Shown piece by piece: positions 24,114 to 63,212 of a stretch of 64,000 nt of DNA (within the stretch, counting starts at the first letter, position 1; every line of letters starts with the position of its first letter). The position numbers were made by a program, and so were the translations under genes. Origin of the DNA: Cornus controversa (lineage: Eukaryota > Streptophyta > Magnoliopsida > Cornales > Cornaceae); NCBI GenBank assembly GCA_026545225.1, contig CM048848.1:43824806-43888805 (forward strand), in the 5' to 3' direction. The notes under the pieces were generated by a model, which made no database searches, was not told where the DNA came from, and saw only the letters and a program-made list of their open reading frames with translations.

Positions 24114-24682
24114 GAGCATCTCCCACAGGATCTCTAAATTTGCATCTCCAGATTTGAATTTTGTGCAGCCACGTCATCATTGTAGCTATCTACCTCATCA
24201 TTTTGGCTAACCATATTATCATATCAAATTTTCATATTTTGCTCCACCGCAGCTTCTCCAAATTTGACTATTCAAAAATAATAATATTTTAATCAATCTT
24301 ATTTAAAAAAAAATTAAGTCAGAACATGGATAAAGTGCTACTCAAATTGAAGCTCTTGAAATTTTATATTTAACAAAAATAGTTTCAGTAAAAAATTTAA
24401 TTTATAGTAAAAGTTATATAAGTTTAAGCAAAAAAAAATATAACAAATATATAAGTATATATATATATATATATGTGTGTGTGTGCGCGCGCGCGCTAGC
24501 GCGCAGAGAGAAGATTTTGATAAAAAATTATTTTTAAACGAGGGTTGAGACACTTGCATAGCCGGATGAATAGCTAAATTTAGCCAAGCTCAATGCTAAG
24601 CAAATTGTGAGACCCAAGTTTTAGAGGTTTTTTACACTTTGCTTAGCCAAACATGCCTTCCCCTAAGCCGCGGGAGATGCTC
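24114..24682. mobile_element. Harbinger-type MITE abutting the larger Harbinger element
   Basis: The left end GAGCATCTCCCACAGG (24114) pairs with inverted right end GAGCATCTCCCGCGG (ending 24682). TTA flanks it at 24111-24113 and 24683-24685. The 569 bp between have no coding capacity and include a long alternating purine-pyrimidine microsatellite. It shares its left TTA with the right TTA of the 20279-24110 transposon. It ends 224 bp before the CCD1 start codon. Confidence 0.82.
24456..24504. repeat. Compound (TA)n(GT)n(GC)n microsatellite
   Basis: About 49 bp alternate almost perfectly between purine and pyrimidine, passing from TA to TG to CG dinucleotides, with one CTAG step near 24497. 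It lies inside the MITE, about 400 bp upstream of the CCD1 ATG. Confidence 0.9.
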
Positions 24683-24906
24683 TTAGCTGGTGGAAAATGA
24701 GTACGTGGCCGCAAGCTCCACCAACAAATAGTAGATAACAGACATACGTCTGAGCACAAAACACTAGCAAATTGCTAACAGACAGGACAACACCATCCCT
24801 ATGATGGCCTTATCATTAAATTGACGGATATATATATATATATATATATCTATATATATACATATACATTCAGAGAGAGAGAGAGTTTAGAGAGAGAGAG
24901 GGAGTA
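24683..24906 (+). promoter_or_regulatory. CCD1: CCD1 proximal promoter and 5' UTR
   Basis: This short interval separates the MITE from the CCD1 ATG. It contains a (TA)n tract (24827-24868) that could act as a TATA region and a GA-rich tract (24872-24902, GAGAGA repeats) just before the ATG, typical of plant 5' UTRs. The transcription start cannot be fixed from sequence. Any distal control elements must lie in or beyond the Harbinger-type elements. Confidence 0.5.
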
Positions 24907-52251
<27,345 letters not shown>

Positions 52252-52320
52252 ACGTTTGGAACCTTCATGATCGCTTGAAAAAGTATTCATTTGTTACTTG
52301 AATAAACTCTGCGGATTGTA
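52252..52320 (+). terminator. CCD1: CCD1 3' UTR and putative poly(A) signal
   Basis: AATAAA at 52301-52306 lies 50 nt after the TGA. T-rich sequence precedes it. The true cleavage site is not visible from sequence. Confidence 0.5.
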
Positions 52321-53689
52321 TACACATCTCTGTCTAGTGAACACATTGTATATGTAGTACGAGTAACTTTGGCAACTGAGAAGATGAAATTTTACAAAAC
52401 TTAAAATACCATACAAATGCAGATATACCGATGATAGGTTCATTTTTCTTGAATTGCCAATGCCTTTAACCATCATTACAGATATGAATACTCCTCTTCT
52501 TCTAATGCTTGTCACTCTCTTGTTACCAGTGTCAATTTTCAATGCTTTTTGGTGCTGTAGCGCGTTCAACCCTAGTTAACACATTATTTCAAGGCTTAAT
52601 TTAATGTGTTGATATTGAAATAATTTGTTGACGTCACATTATTTCAAGAGTGTTGTGTACATCAGAAAATCGAGCCTCGAAATAATGTTTTAATGTCAAT
52701 AATTTATTTCGAAAGTTAACAAATTAAATTGAACCTCGAAATAACTTGTTGACTCCCAAAATAAATTGTTGAACGAGGAAAAATATTCAAAACCGCGGGT
52801 ACCGTACTCCAGCCAACGAAAACTTACATTTTTCTTGATAATAGGGAATAACAATTCATCATTGGACGGTAGTTTTCACATTTTTCTTGATAAAAGGGAA
52901 TGACAATTCATCATTGGACGGGAGTATGATACTCTCGAGATATCCAATACTTTTTTGTTGAACGTGTCATGTTGTGCACAATATTGGATCTGAACTCCGG
53001 ATTTGACTTTGAATGAAGGTTATGTGAGTAAAGGTGTGAGCTCTATTAAATGACTTCATAATGATGTCATGCCAGTCATGTGGTGGGAGCCACGCCCCAC
53101 TCACATAACTCCAACATCCTCCGCCCCAACCCTCGAAACTGACAGGATTATTTGAGGGAGGAGCATTTGTTTGGGCTAGAGCGGCCTTTGCTCCCGTTGC
53201 TTTCGGTTCCATTTCCGGAGCAGCCTCCATCCCGGGCTGAGCATTCACAAACTCCTACAGCTCATCTTAGCTGGCCTTAGGAGGATGTATCATAACTCAA
53301 TTTATATTCATAAAATTCTGTCAGGTGATGTTGCAGTGAATGATTTGTGTGAATACAACGGTTATTTTTTATTCACCACTCAATACAACAGTAAAAGAAA
53401 GATTCCTCGAGGACAAGATTCGCAGTACCAAACTCAATACTCAAAAACAGTAGTAGAATAGAAGCTGATTAGATGGTAAAACTACAGCCCCTTTGTGAGT
53501 GAAGTTGAAACATGAAAATGACCTTTGTTGCATAGTCTATAAGCTCCAGATTCCATTTGGATTTCCAATCAATCACACGGCAACCAAGTACTCACATGCA
53601 TAGCCAGAGAGATTCCATTAAACTGCAGAAATCTCCGATTTCCAAAATGGTGCAAGATCTCGTGCTCATTCAAAAAGGTGCAAAGCCAC

Positions 53690-53791
53690 CGACGATGTTA
53701 TAGCCTAGTGGTATCTCTCAACATAGAAAGAGTTCAAGTTCCCATAAGTATAATTGAGTGTGTGAGTTTTTTGCCGAGGAAAAAAAAAAGG
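53690..53791 (+). mobile_element. tRNA-derived SINE
   Basis: Box A-like TAGCCTAGTGG (near 53701) and box B-like GTTCAAGTTCC (near 53730) are spaced as in a tRNA promoter. A short tail follows and it ends in A10. It does not fold as a full tRNA, so it is a SINE rather than a tRNA gene. Confidence 0.6.
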
Positions 53792-53999
53792 TGCAAACCC
53801 ATTAATACGCAGTGCTAAACTGCAAAAAATGTCTAACATACCATTCATCTACTAATAAACCTACCAGCTCCAAACTAATGAATGCAGAATTAAAATATGA
53901 ACAAAAAGCTATTGAAAAAATACTGGATAAAAACCATGTTTCAAACTCAAACAAGGTAATCCTGCAGAATCAACCTACTATGAAATCATGGAATCCATG

Positions 54000-54128
54000 T
54001 TTTTTTTCTCCGAAAGTTCAAGCAAACACATGCACACCCACTATTTTTTGCCCCTATTGGGACTCAAACACTAGATCTCCCCTTTGGGAAGGAAGAGCTT
54101 ATACCGCTGGGCGATTAGGCTGCTTGTA
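54000..54128 (-). mobile_element. tRNA-derived SINE, minus strand
   Basis: On the minus strand box A-like TCGCCCAGCGGTATAAGC is followed about 35 nt later by box B-like GTTTGAGTCCC, and the copy ends in a short A run near 54001. Confidence 0.55.
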
Positions 54129-55489
54129 AAGGAAAGCACTACTTTTTCATAAAATTTAGAGCATATATTATTTTTTCTATTTTCAGCAATAACAACTTCA
54201 TGGTACCAATAGCTTATATTCTAAGGGAAGAGTCAGCACCAAATAACCAAAAACATAAAGAGCTTCATCTCATCATCTAGTGAATTAAGAGAGCAAATCA
54301 AAGTGCAACAACTAAAGAAAGTGGTACCAGTAACCAAATCTGTAAATGAATGAAATGACTATTCAGTATAAGATTTTATGGAAAGCATTCAGACTAGTAT
54401 TCAATTTTGGTTGAATCAAGTCTACAACTTCACATCATAAATCAGCCCCAAAGGAAAACAACTAATAAACGTACGGTATCTTTTGCAAATATGCTCATAA
54501 ACAGCAACAATAAAACCTCTTTTCCAACTACTTAATTATTTATAAACAGAAGATTAAAAATATAAAATAAAATAAAATAATACCCTACACAAGAATAGAC
54601 CAACAAAAAAAAATGAACTTAGTAAGTTCACTCTTGAAAATCATATCCAGATCCACTTCACTGCCCTCTGAATGCGCCTTCTTTCATCAGTGTGTCATAG
54701 GCATAGCAAGATCACAATGTAGAACTGTACATACAACTTTCTATTGCTACGTACTGAAACAAAAAGAAAAGCCCGTTAGGCTAAGCCAGAGAAGGAGGCT
54801 TTTAAAATTCACCTCGAGAAGCGAGAACTGAGTTTTAAGCAATAAAAAATGAAAGTGCCACTTTGCATAAACAAAAACACGTAAAAAACTGCATTTCATT
54901 ATTAAGATCTGTAAATATGAAATTAAAACAACAATCAATCTGGTACTAGGCCATGACTTCCAAAGGGGGTGATTCTTGATCTTCATATCATATATTGTGA
55001 TGTGAAAAGGAAAATAAACTCAAAACAAATAGAAACTATAAACCTCTGACATAACCATCTAGTATTAGAGTGGATTATTCTCTAATAAAAAAGAAAATAC
55101 AAGTTGATTATAGACAAAATAAAAATTGTACGTTTACCATATTTGAGTTGATGTTGGCGCACAACATTTCTCCTCCATTCTCTCTTCTTTTCCCTTCTCT
55201 TTTTCCTCCTCCTCTTCTACTTGTCTAATATGTCAGAAATGAGCAAATGGGTTTTAAGCCATTTTTATTCTTCTAATCCTTTCAATGAACAGCTTTTGAA
55301 AACTATTAACCAAGACCCCCATTTGAATTTTTTTTTTAAAAAAGTATAGTTCAAACTCACCATGTTCATGAAGCATCCAGCAGCATCAGCGCCTGTCTAA
55401 GCTGTATCTGGTTCAAAGCTTCATTACACAGTTCCTACAACAGGGTCTTGGGAAGAGAGGACTCGAAACAAACCTAATGTTTGGTTTTT

Positions 55490-55600
55490 CACAAAATGTC
55501 TACTCTGAGGCTCAAACTCACACGGATAGTATTGATGGTCAACCAGTAAACCACTGAACCAGGCAACGGCCCTTGAAAACACATCGGCTTATGGGATTCA
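55490..55600 (-). mobile_element. tRNA-derived SINE-like sequence, minus strand
   Basis: On the minus strand TGGTTCAGTGGTTTA (box A-like) precedes GAGTTTGAGCCTC (box B-like). No clear poly(A) or duplication was found. Confidence 0.45.
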
Positions 55601-55635
55601 AGCCCAGGTCTCCACGGCCACAACCTAGTTCAAAA

Positions 55636-58533
55636 ATATATCTAAAACCCATTTGACAAGTGTAGTTGTATGGCACATATCCGTGCCAGACAATGTCAGA
55701 TGCAGGCTACGAAAGTCCTTTACAACTTTCACTTACAAGCCTAAGTGCTTATTTCACACCTCAACTACTTCATATACCACCTTTAATGAATTGGTTTGTC
55801 TAGAATGAGAAAAAATCCCTTACTCATACAAGCATGACAATAAGAAAAAAGAAAACAAAGTATTAAAGTAACAATAAAGCATCATAAGTAAATTTGTCCT
55901 ACAATTTTATTTTATTTTTTTTAAGAAAAAAAGGGAAGAAGAAGAAGAAGAAAGAAAAAAGAAACCCTACTAAGATTAACATCAAATACCAGCATATCCC
56001 TCAAAATGCCTATTATCTACCTAGCATGAACTCATGGTTCCTCAACCACAGCAATGAGCTTGCAAGAGAGAGCACCAAATTTTACAAGTTTCATGCATCA
56101 GATTACTAAATACTTCATCATTGGGATATGAACATGTGAAAGTAAAATTATAGAAGATTCATATAAATCATGAAAGACGGATCAGGGAGATATGAAATTT
56201 AAGATTGGTATAATAGATGCACAATATGCCAAAGTCACAACAAGTAACCACGGTAAATAAATTTAATATAAATTATATAACTGTTAAACAACCAATTTTA
56301 AATTAAAATTCTTGTCATAAGTTAGTTCACATGCCAGTAATACTATATGGCAAGCATCATTGGCATGCGTAATTCTCTCTTTTTGGACACTAACCTAAGA
56401 AAATTTTACTGAACAAACCTTCTCCAAATGATAAATCATGCCACAATGATTTATCAAGCAATCATTGTCTTCAGTCTGTGAAACAATTTTGTTTAGTTCA
56501 AAATTTTGGTCAGCACTATTTGGATAAGTGAATATAGCTGATAGCTTAAGAGTGGCCAATGTCTAGAAACCGAATTGCTTCATGGATGCAACTAACCATC
56601 ATATTCAAGGGTTATTTATATTAATGAGGGAACAAAAATCCAACATGCTTTGAATCTTTGATAAGGATTAAAACCAGATCCAACACAAGGCACTTGTGAA
56701 GTAAGCATATTATAATTATATACGATTCATAACAGGTTAATGTCTGACTGACCATTTTCCTGAACCCAACATGATCAAGACAAGTGAATTAGCTCAAATT
56801 CTTTTGTTGCTTAAGAAATCAATAATACCCAGTGCAAGACACTAAGAAAGAAAAAGAAAAACAGAAAAATGTCAAAAGGTTTTGCTCTCATAAACTATCT
56901 TAATAAAAAACTTTTGGTAATAGATCTAAAAGCAGAAAAAGCTATTGGACAAAGTTTGAAATATATACCACACAATAATTAATTAACTGAAGACTTAAAG
57001 TCAAGACTTTGATGGACAATGCGCCCATCAGAAGCATTCGACTGGCTAGCTTTCAAATAAAAAAGTTACTACAAAATAATAATCTTGTAAGACATGCAAC
57101 TACTTGTAAAATAGGTTTTCAGAGGAGTCCATGTGAAAGGAGAAAGAACCAGCAAGAGTAGAGATTGGTGCCATTACATGGCTCTATTCCTTTTTTACTA
57201 ATGGGATTAAAAATTAAGGGGGATAGGACAGTAAGTGATCACAATAGATCAAAATCTTAACTCAATGCATTGTCTCACAAAACAAGAAAACCCTTCTAGC
57301 TTAACACGAGATCATTCAAAATATCAACAATTTTAATCCGCCAAATTCCAGTAAACACTTTGGAAAAGAAAACAACCCTTGTTGGCATAATACAAGTTAA
57401 GGCATTGTAAGAGGATGGAAAAAGGAACTGGTCAAGCCATCTCATGCATCACTCTCTAGTCAAGCAAAGTTCAAATTAAACAAAATGCAACTCATCCCAA
57501 CTAAATTAAACTCCAACAGAAGTAATTAAGGCAATTTAAAAAAATCAAGAGATAACAAAGGTCATATAGTAGTAAATAGGAAAAATAAATAAAAAGAAAA
57601 ATGAAGTTCTGTCACAAAAGTCAACTGCAACAGAGGTTTGATGTGTAAAACTGCGTTTGGCTTTGGATTAATAGTCATGCATTTGATTTTCTTCTTTTCT
57701 AACATTTTTTCCCTGTTCTAAAACTCAAAACAACCATTTCGTTTTCCTTTTACATAACCTGTTAAGTTGCACCAGATTTGACATTGTTGGCAACAATTAA
57801 TACTCTAAGGCACCATTTGGTTCATAGATTAAGTAAATGATGAAAAGACAAAGCAAAGGAATCAACATTCCTTACTTAGTTACCATACAAAATAATGAGG
57901 AAAAAAAATATGAAGAAAATGAAAAATACACGTCATTTCCCTTCTTCTCTTTTTCCTTATTCAAGATCACTTTTGACAAATTTTGAATTTCTAATCTCAT
58001 TCAAGCACAAGAGAAAATATGAAAGAAACCCCTTTTTTTTTGTTTTCATTTTCTCATACTTCTAAATCTGCAACTGAACAAACTAAATAATGTATGCTGA
58101 TTAAAGTGACAATTCAGCCAATCTGAATTGGCACTCTTGACAATGAAATTCTTAGCTACACTGCCCATTGGATAATGTATATATACATGTATGTATATAC
58201 AAAATCTGACCCAATTTAGACAAACGTTTGAATGAACTCAATAGTGAATACATTACTACTAAACACCAGTGCTTTGAAAAACTTTAACCAATTCCCAAGA
58301 AAGTCTCGAATCATTCAACACAAACACTTCCATACAAATACACAAATATTAATAATAATGCATTTATACAGATGCAAAACAATTCATAAACGGCCGAAAA
58401 CACCTAATATGATAAACCAAGAAAGAGGAATTTAACACCATTAATAAAGCCAGACAGTTCGTTGCATGGTAAAACCCTAATCTTATTTCATCAATAAAAT
58501 GTATCTACCTTTCTCATCATATTAGCTAAAATG

Positions 58534-58569
<36 letters not shown>

Positions 58570-58626
58570 TAATCTTATTTCATCAATACAATGTACCTAC
58601 CTTTCTCATCATATTAGCTAAAATGC

Positions 58627-58666
<40 letters not shown>

Positions 58667-58783
58667 TACTCTTTCCAGTCAGCAGTGCACTCTTTGGGGC
58701 CACTCTTGAGGCACGCCATATGCAGATAATCCAACTCGACTACAGAAACACTAGGGTTTACATGGAGTTAACTCAACACCTAA
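55636..58783. repeat. Segmental repeat, copy 1 (about 3.15 kb)
   Basis: This starts near CTAAAACCCATTTGACAAG (55641) and runs until the same sequence starts again at 58784. It includes block B (55636-56925), a middle part (56926-58098) and block A (58099-58770). No gene is seen in it. The arrangement is head-to-tail with copy 2. Confidence 0.8.
58540..58667. repeat. (AT)n and (GA)n microsatellites in block A
   Basis: Two (TA)n runs (58540-58566 and 58628-58650) separated by a partial duplicate of the preceding 70 bp lead into (GA)n (58650-58667). The later block A copies keep one shorter version (near 62184-62217 and 63695-63716). Confidence 0.85.
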
Positions 58784-60140
58784 AATATCTAAAAGCCATT
58801 TGACAAATGTAGTTGTATGGCACATATCCGTGCCAGACCATGTCAGATGCAGGCTACGAAAGTTCTTTTCAACTTTCACTTACAAGCCTAAGTGCTTATG
58901 TACACCTCAACTACTTTATATACCACCTTTAATGAAATGGCTTTTGTCTAGAATGAGAAAAAATCCATTACACATACAAGAATGACAGTAAGAAAAAAGA
59001 AAAGAAAACAAGGTATTAAAGCAACAATAACGCATCATAAGTAAATTTGTCCTACAATTTCATTTTTTCTTAAAAAAAGGGAAGAAGAAGAAGAAAAAAA
59101 AAAAAAGAAAAGAAAAGCAAAATAAAACCTATAAAGATTATAATCACATAGCAGCACATCCCTCAAAATGCCTATTATCTACCTAGCATGAACTCATGGT
59201 TCCTCAACCTCAGCAATGAGCTTGCAAGAGAGCACCAAATTTTACAAGTTTCATGCATCAGATTACTAAATACTTCATCATTGGGATATGAACATGTGAA
59301 AGTAAAATTATAGAAGATTCGTTTAAATCATGAAAGTAAAATTAGGAAGATATAAAATTTAAGATTGGTATAATAGATGCACAATATGCCAAAGTTGCAA
59401 CAAGTGACCACGGTAAATAAATTTAATAGAAATTATATAACTCATATACAACCAATTTTAATTAAGATTCTTGTCATAAGTTAGTTCACATGCCAGTAAT
59501 ACTATATGGCAAGCATCATTGGCCTGCATAATTCTCTCTTTTTGGACGCTAACCTAAGAAAATTTACAGAACAAACTTTCCCCAAACGATGAATCATGCC
59601 ACAGAGATTTATCAAGCAATCATTGTCTTCACTTTGTGAAATAATTTTGTCTAGTTCAAAATTTTGGTCAGCACTATTTGGACAAGTGAATATAGATGAT
59701 AGCTCAAGAGCGAGCAATGTCTAGAAACCAAATTGCTTCATGGACGCAACTAACCATCATATTCAAGGGATATTTTATATTAACGAGGGAACAAAAATAA
59801 AACATGCTTTGAGCCTTTGACAAGGATTAAAACCTGATCCAATACAAGGCAGTTGTGAAGTAAGCACATTATAATTATACAGGATTCATAACAGGTTAGT
59901 GTCTGACTGACCATTTTCCTGAACCCAACATGATCAAGACAAGTGAATTATCTTAATAAACTAAGAAAGGAAAAGGAGAACAGAGAAATGTCAAAAGGTT
60001 TTGCTCTCATAAACTATCTTAATAAAAAACTTTTAGTAATAATTAATACGCTAAGGCACCAATTGGCGCAAAGGAATCAACATTCCTTATTTAGTTACCA
60101 TACAAAATATGAAGGAAATGAAAAATACACATCATTTTTT

Positions 60141-61744
60141 GTCAGGATTGAGATTCTACATAGGATGGATTTGGGTTCCGTAGAATCGGAATCGTAAGAT
60201 TCTACAAAACTAGTAGAAAAATAATTCAAACCAACTTTTTAAACAATGATACATTGATAACTCTAAAATATAGCAACAATAAGCACAAAACACAAAATAT
60301 ATACCAGAATCATAGAATCGTAAGATTCTACAAATCTAGTAGAAAAACAATTCAAACTAACTTTTCAAACAATATTACCTCTAAGATCTAGCAACAATAA
60401 GCACAAAACACAAAAATATATAAAAAAATACCACTCCAAACATATATCTAGGAGAATGTAGCTCAAAAGGTAGAGCTCTCGTGCCAACTATACAACTTCT
60501 AAATTTTTGATGGAAGTTGATTTGGATGACATCTACAATATTAAACCATTGACGCATTGACCATTTGACCATGCTTTTGTATAAACAAATTAATTTCGTA
60601 GTACTAATTCAGCCCAAGTGCCTAACAGTGAACAAATTGTAGTATTGTACATCCTTCATTTGGGTTAAAAAAAACAAATCAGTTTGTTTGTTATTAATTA
60701 ATTTAATTGTTATCTTCTTTTTTTCCTAATATAAACATAACTAGTGAATTTATTAATTTAAATTATTCAATACTATGGGATTTCTGTTGTGGATCATCAA
60801 GTGAAGAGAAAAGACTATTATGGGATTTCGCCTGTTTCTTTTTAGTGTAATCTGATAGAAGAGAAATGACTTACAAAATCAAAAGAGAGGAGAGAAGTGG
60901 AGAAGATAAGTATTAAGAAGATGTGTAGAGTGTAGTTGTGTACCTTTGGCCTTTGGGATTTGGGTTAAGAAGTGGAGCTTGCCGAAGCTGTGTTGGAGGG
61001 CTTCGAAGTCGTCGAAGCTTGCCGGAGCTGTGTTGGAATCCGTCGAAGTTGTTACTGGCTTGCTGCTGCTGTGTTGGAATTCGTCGAAGGTTGACGAAGC
61101 TCTTCACTCTTCAAGTCTTCAACAGTTCGATGTTTCCGAAGCTGCGAAAGAGAGGGTTGCGAAAGAGCACGGCTTCGACTGTAAGATATTGCTGGAGTCG
61201 TCTTCGAGTTTGACAGTTCGCAGGTCTTCAGTCTCTGTCTCTCTTCACTCTTGTCTTGCGCCGTGGTGCGAAATCGAAGACTCGAACAGAGCTAGGGCTT
61301 GAGGATGGCAGGTAGCTCAGGTGGATTGAGCGCTTCTCCCATAAGTGGGAGAGCCTGTGTTCGACTCCTCACACCAACTACTAACTCTAACACTAACATA
61401 TTTGCCATGTAAAAAAAACAGAGCCCTTTTCTTTTTAATCTCTCATAACTTATAATATATTGGGCCCAAGTCTGTTGGGCTTTGAGACTTTCTATTTAAA
61501 AATGATGTATTATAGCCCAAATGCCCAACAGACTTAAAAAAATATTTATGAATTGCTAAAAGCAGTCTACAAAAAATCCAATTAACAGATTTTAGAGTAG
61601 AATCGTATGATTCTATGATTCAAATTTCGATTCTAACCTGATTCTATATTACGAACGATTTAGGGGCGATTTGACTCGATTTTGTGATTTCAGATCATAG
61701 AATTGTGCGATTCTACAAGTTGACTCGCGATTTTAACAACCTTA
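60141..61744. mobile_element. 1.6-kb insertion of unknown type in copy 2
   Basis: This breaks the segmental repeat between blocks B and A. It contains a two-copy 126-bp tandem repeat (starts at 60194 and 60320, GTAAGATTCTACAAA), a GC-richer part with repeated GAGCTGTGTTGGAATCCGTC-like units (60976-61100), an embedded SINE (61303-61421) and recurring GATTCTAC motifs at both ends. No transposase and no clear terminal repeats were seen, so its class is unknown. Confidence 0.45.
61303..61421 (+). mobile_element. tRNA-derived SINE
   Basis: Box A-like TAGCTCAGGTGGATTGAGC and box B-like TGTTCGACTCC are separated by a GGGAG/CTCCC stem. The copy ends near GTAAAAAAAAC. The similarity to a tRNA is high at the head, but there is no complete cloverleaf. 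Confidence 0.6.
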
Positions 61745-62183
61745 GATTAAAGTGATAATTGAGCCAATCTGAATTGGCACTCTTGACAGTGAAATTGAAA
61801 TTCTTAGCTGCACTACGCATTGGATAATGTTTATATATATGTATGTATATACAAAATCACACTCAATTAAGATAAATGTTTGAATGAACTCAATAGTGAA
61901 TACATTACTACTAAACACCTGTCCTTTGTAAAACTTCAAGAAACTCTCAGAAAAGTCTCGTATCATTCAACACAAACAATTCCATAAAAATATACAAACA
62001 AAAAAAATGCATTTATGTAGATGCAACACAATTCATAAACGGCTGAAAACAACTAATATCATAAACCAAGAAAAAGGAACTTAACACCATTAATAAAGCC
62101 AGACAGTTCGTTGCATGGTAAAACCCTAATATTATTTCATCAATAAAATGTTCCTACCTTTCTCAGCATATTAGCTAAAATGC

Positions 62184-62217
<34 letters not shown>

Positions 62218-62495
62218 TACTATTTCTCGTCAGCAGTGTACTCTTTGGGGCCGCTCTTGAGGCGCGCCATATGCATATAATCCAACTCGACTACAGAAAC
62301 ACTAAGGTTTACATGGAGTGGAATTAACAACCATTTTACTCAGTTCAACTTCTCCAAAAGTTACCTTCCCCAAAATGGATTTCTAAAAGTCTCCTTTGCT
62401 AGCTTCAGCTTTAGGGGGACCAACTTTTTTAAAAAGCCCATTTACACACAGTCTCCCCGATTCTCCCATGTTGGGGAATGACTTTTAGGCCTTGA

Positions 62496-63212
62496 AATCC
62501 CATTTAGTGGCCCACGTCCCAAACACATATTTAGTCATTTTTTTATAGCTCGAATGGGATGAGAAAATTATGTAAAACATATTTAAGCATTACAATAATG
62601 GCACTCTCACGGTAACCTTGGAACTTTTTTCATTAAAATAGATCCAAAATGGTTACCGTCTCTAATTGCCAGCTCTTCAACGAAAGCAGAAAAAATATTT
62701 GAAAAAAAAAACAAATCGTGACCCTTCAATGAAAAACGTACTTAGCAATACCATGAACCAAACAATTTGCTTGTCTATTGACCCATTCCATCTTTCATTG
62801 GCCTTGCACCTCCGCAATCATATGAATATCCTCATATATTGAAGCTATATTATTTCAATTTAAAATAATAGGTGATGAAGATAAAATAGGAGAAGTTGAA
62901 ATTTAAAAAGGACTTCTTATATCTCTCAACCATCTAATATATGTCTCTTTATACAAGTTTGATATAATATTATATTTTTATATATATAATATTTTCTTAA
63001 ACAAATAGATCACCTATATATGTTAAACCTCTACAATAGCCAGAAAGAGAAACGGTGATCGAGGAGTTGCGTATAGAGAGAGATGGTAATTGGAATAACG
63101 ATATCAGGCAAGTCAATTCATTTTATACATTTGTATATAACCGAAACTTATGTTTTAATTATAATAGGTTTAGAAAAGTTCGTCGCGCTGATACTTCATA
63201 TATATAATATTT
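62496..63212. other. Spacer between segmental copies
   Basis: AT-rich DNA with no gene and no clear relation to the repeat blocks. Confidence 0.4.

Larger units (their letters stand above)
52321..55635. other. Downstream intergenic region, no gene recognised
   Basis: Short open frames (for example 53248-52967 on -) show no motif. It contains two small tandem copies at about 52829-52925 (unit about 50 bp with ATTCATCATTGGACGG), repeated AAATAATTTGTTGA-like segments at 52615-52765, and three tRNA-like SINEs listed separately. Confidence 0.5.
58784..62495. repeat. Segmental repeat, copy 2, with deletion and insertion
   Basis: Block B matches copy 1 over 58784-60042. It then lacks about 860 bp (equivalent of 56926-57794) and resumes at 60043-60140. 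It is interrupted by unrelated DNA (60141-61744), and block A follows at 61745-62327. It continues into sequence (62328-62495) that copy 1 lacks but copy 3 has. Confidence 0.78.

Noticed and set aside
61303..61421. Functional tRNA gene
   Set aside because: Only the A- and B-box regions are tRNA-like. There is no acceptor stem pairing or complete cloverleaf, and it ends in an A run like a SINE.
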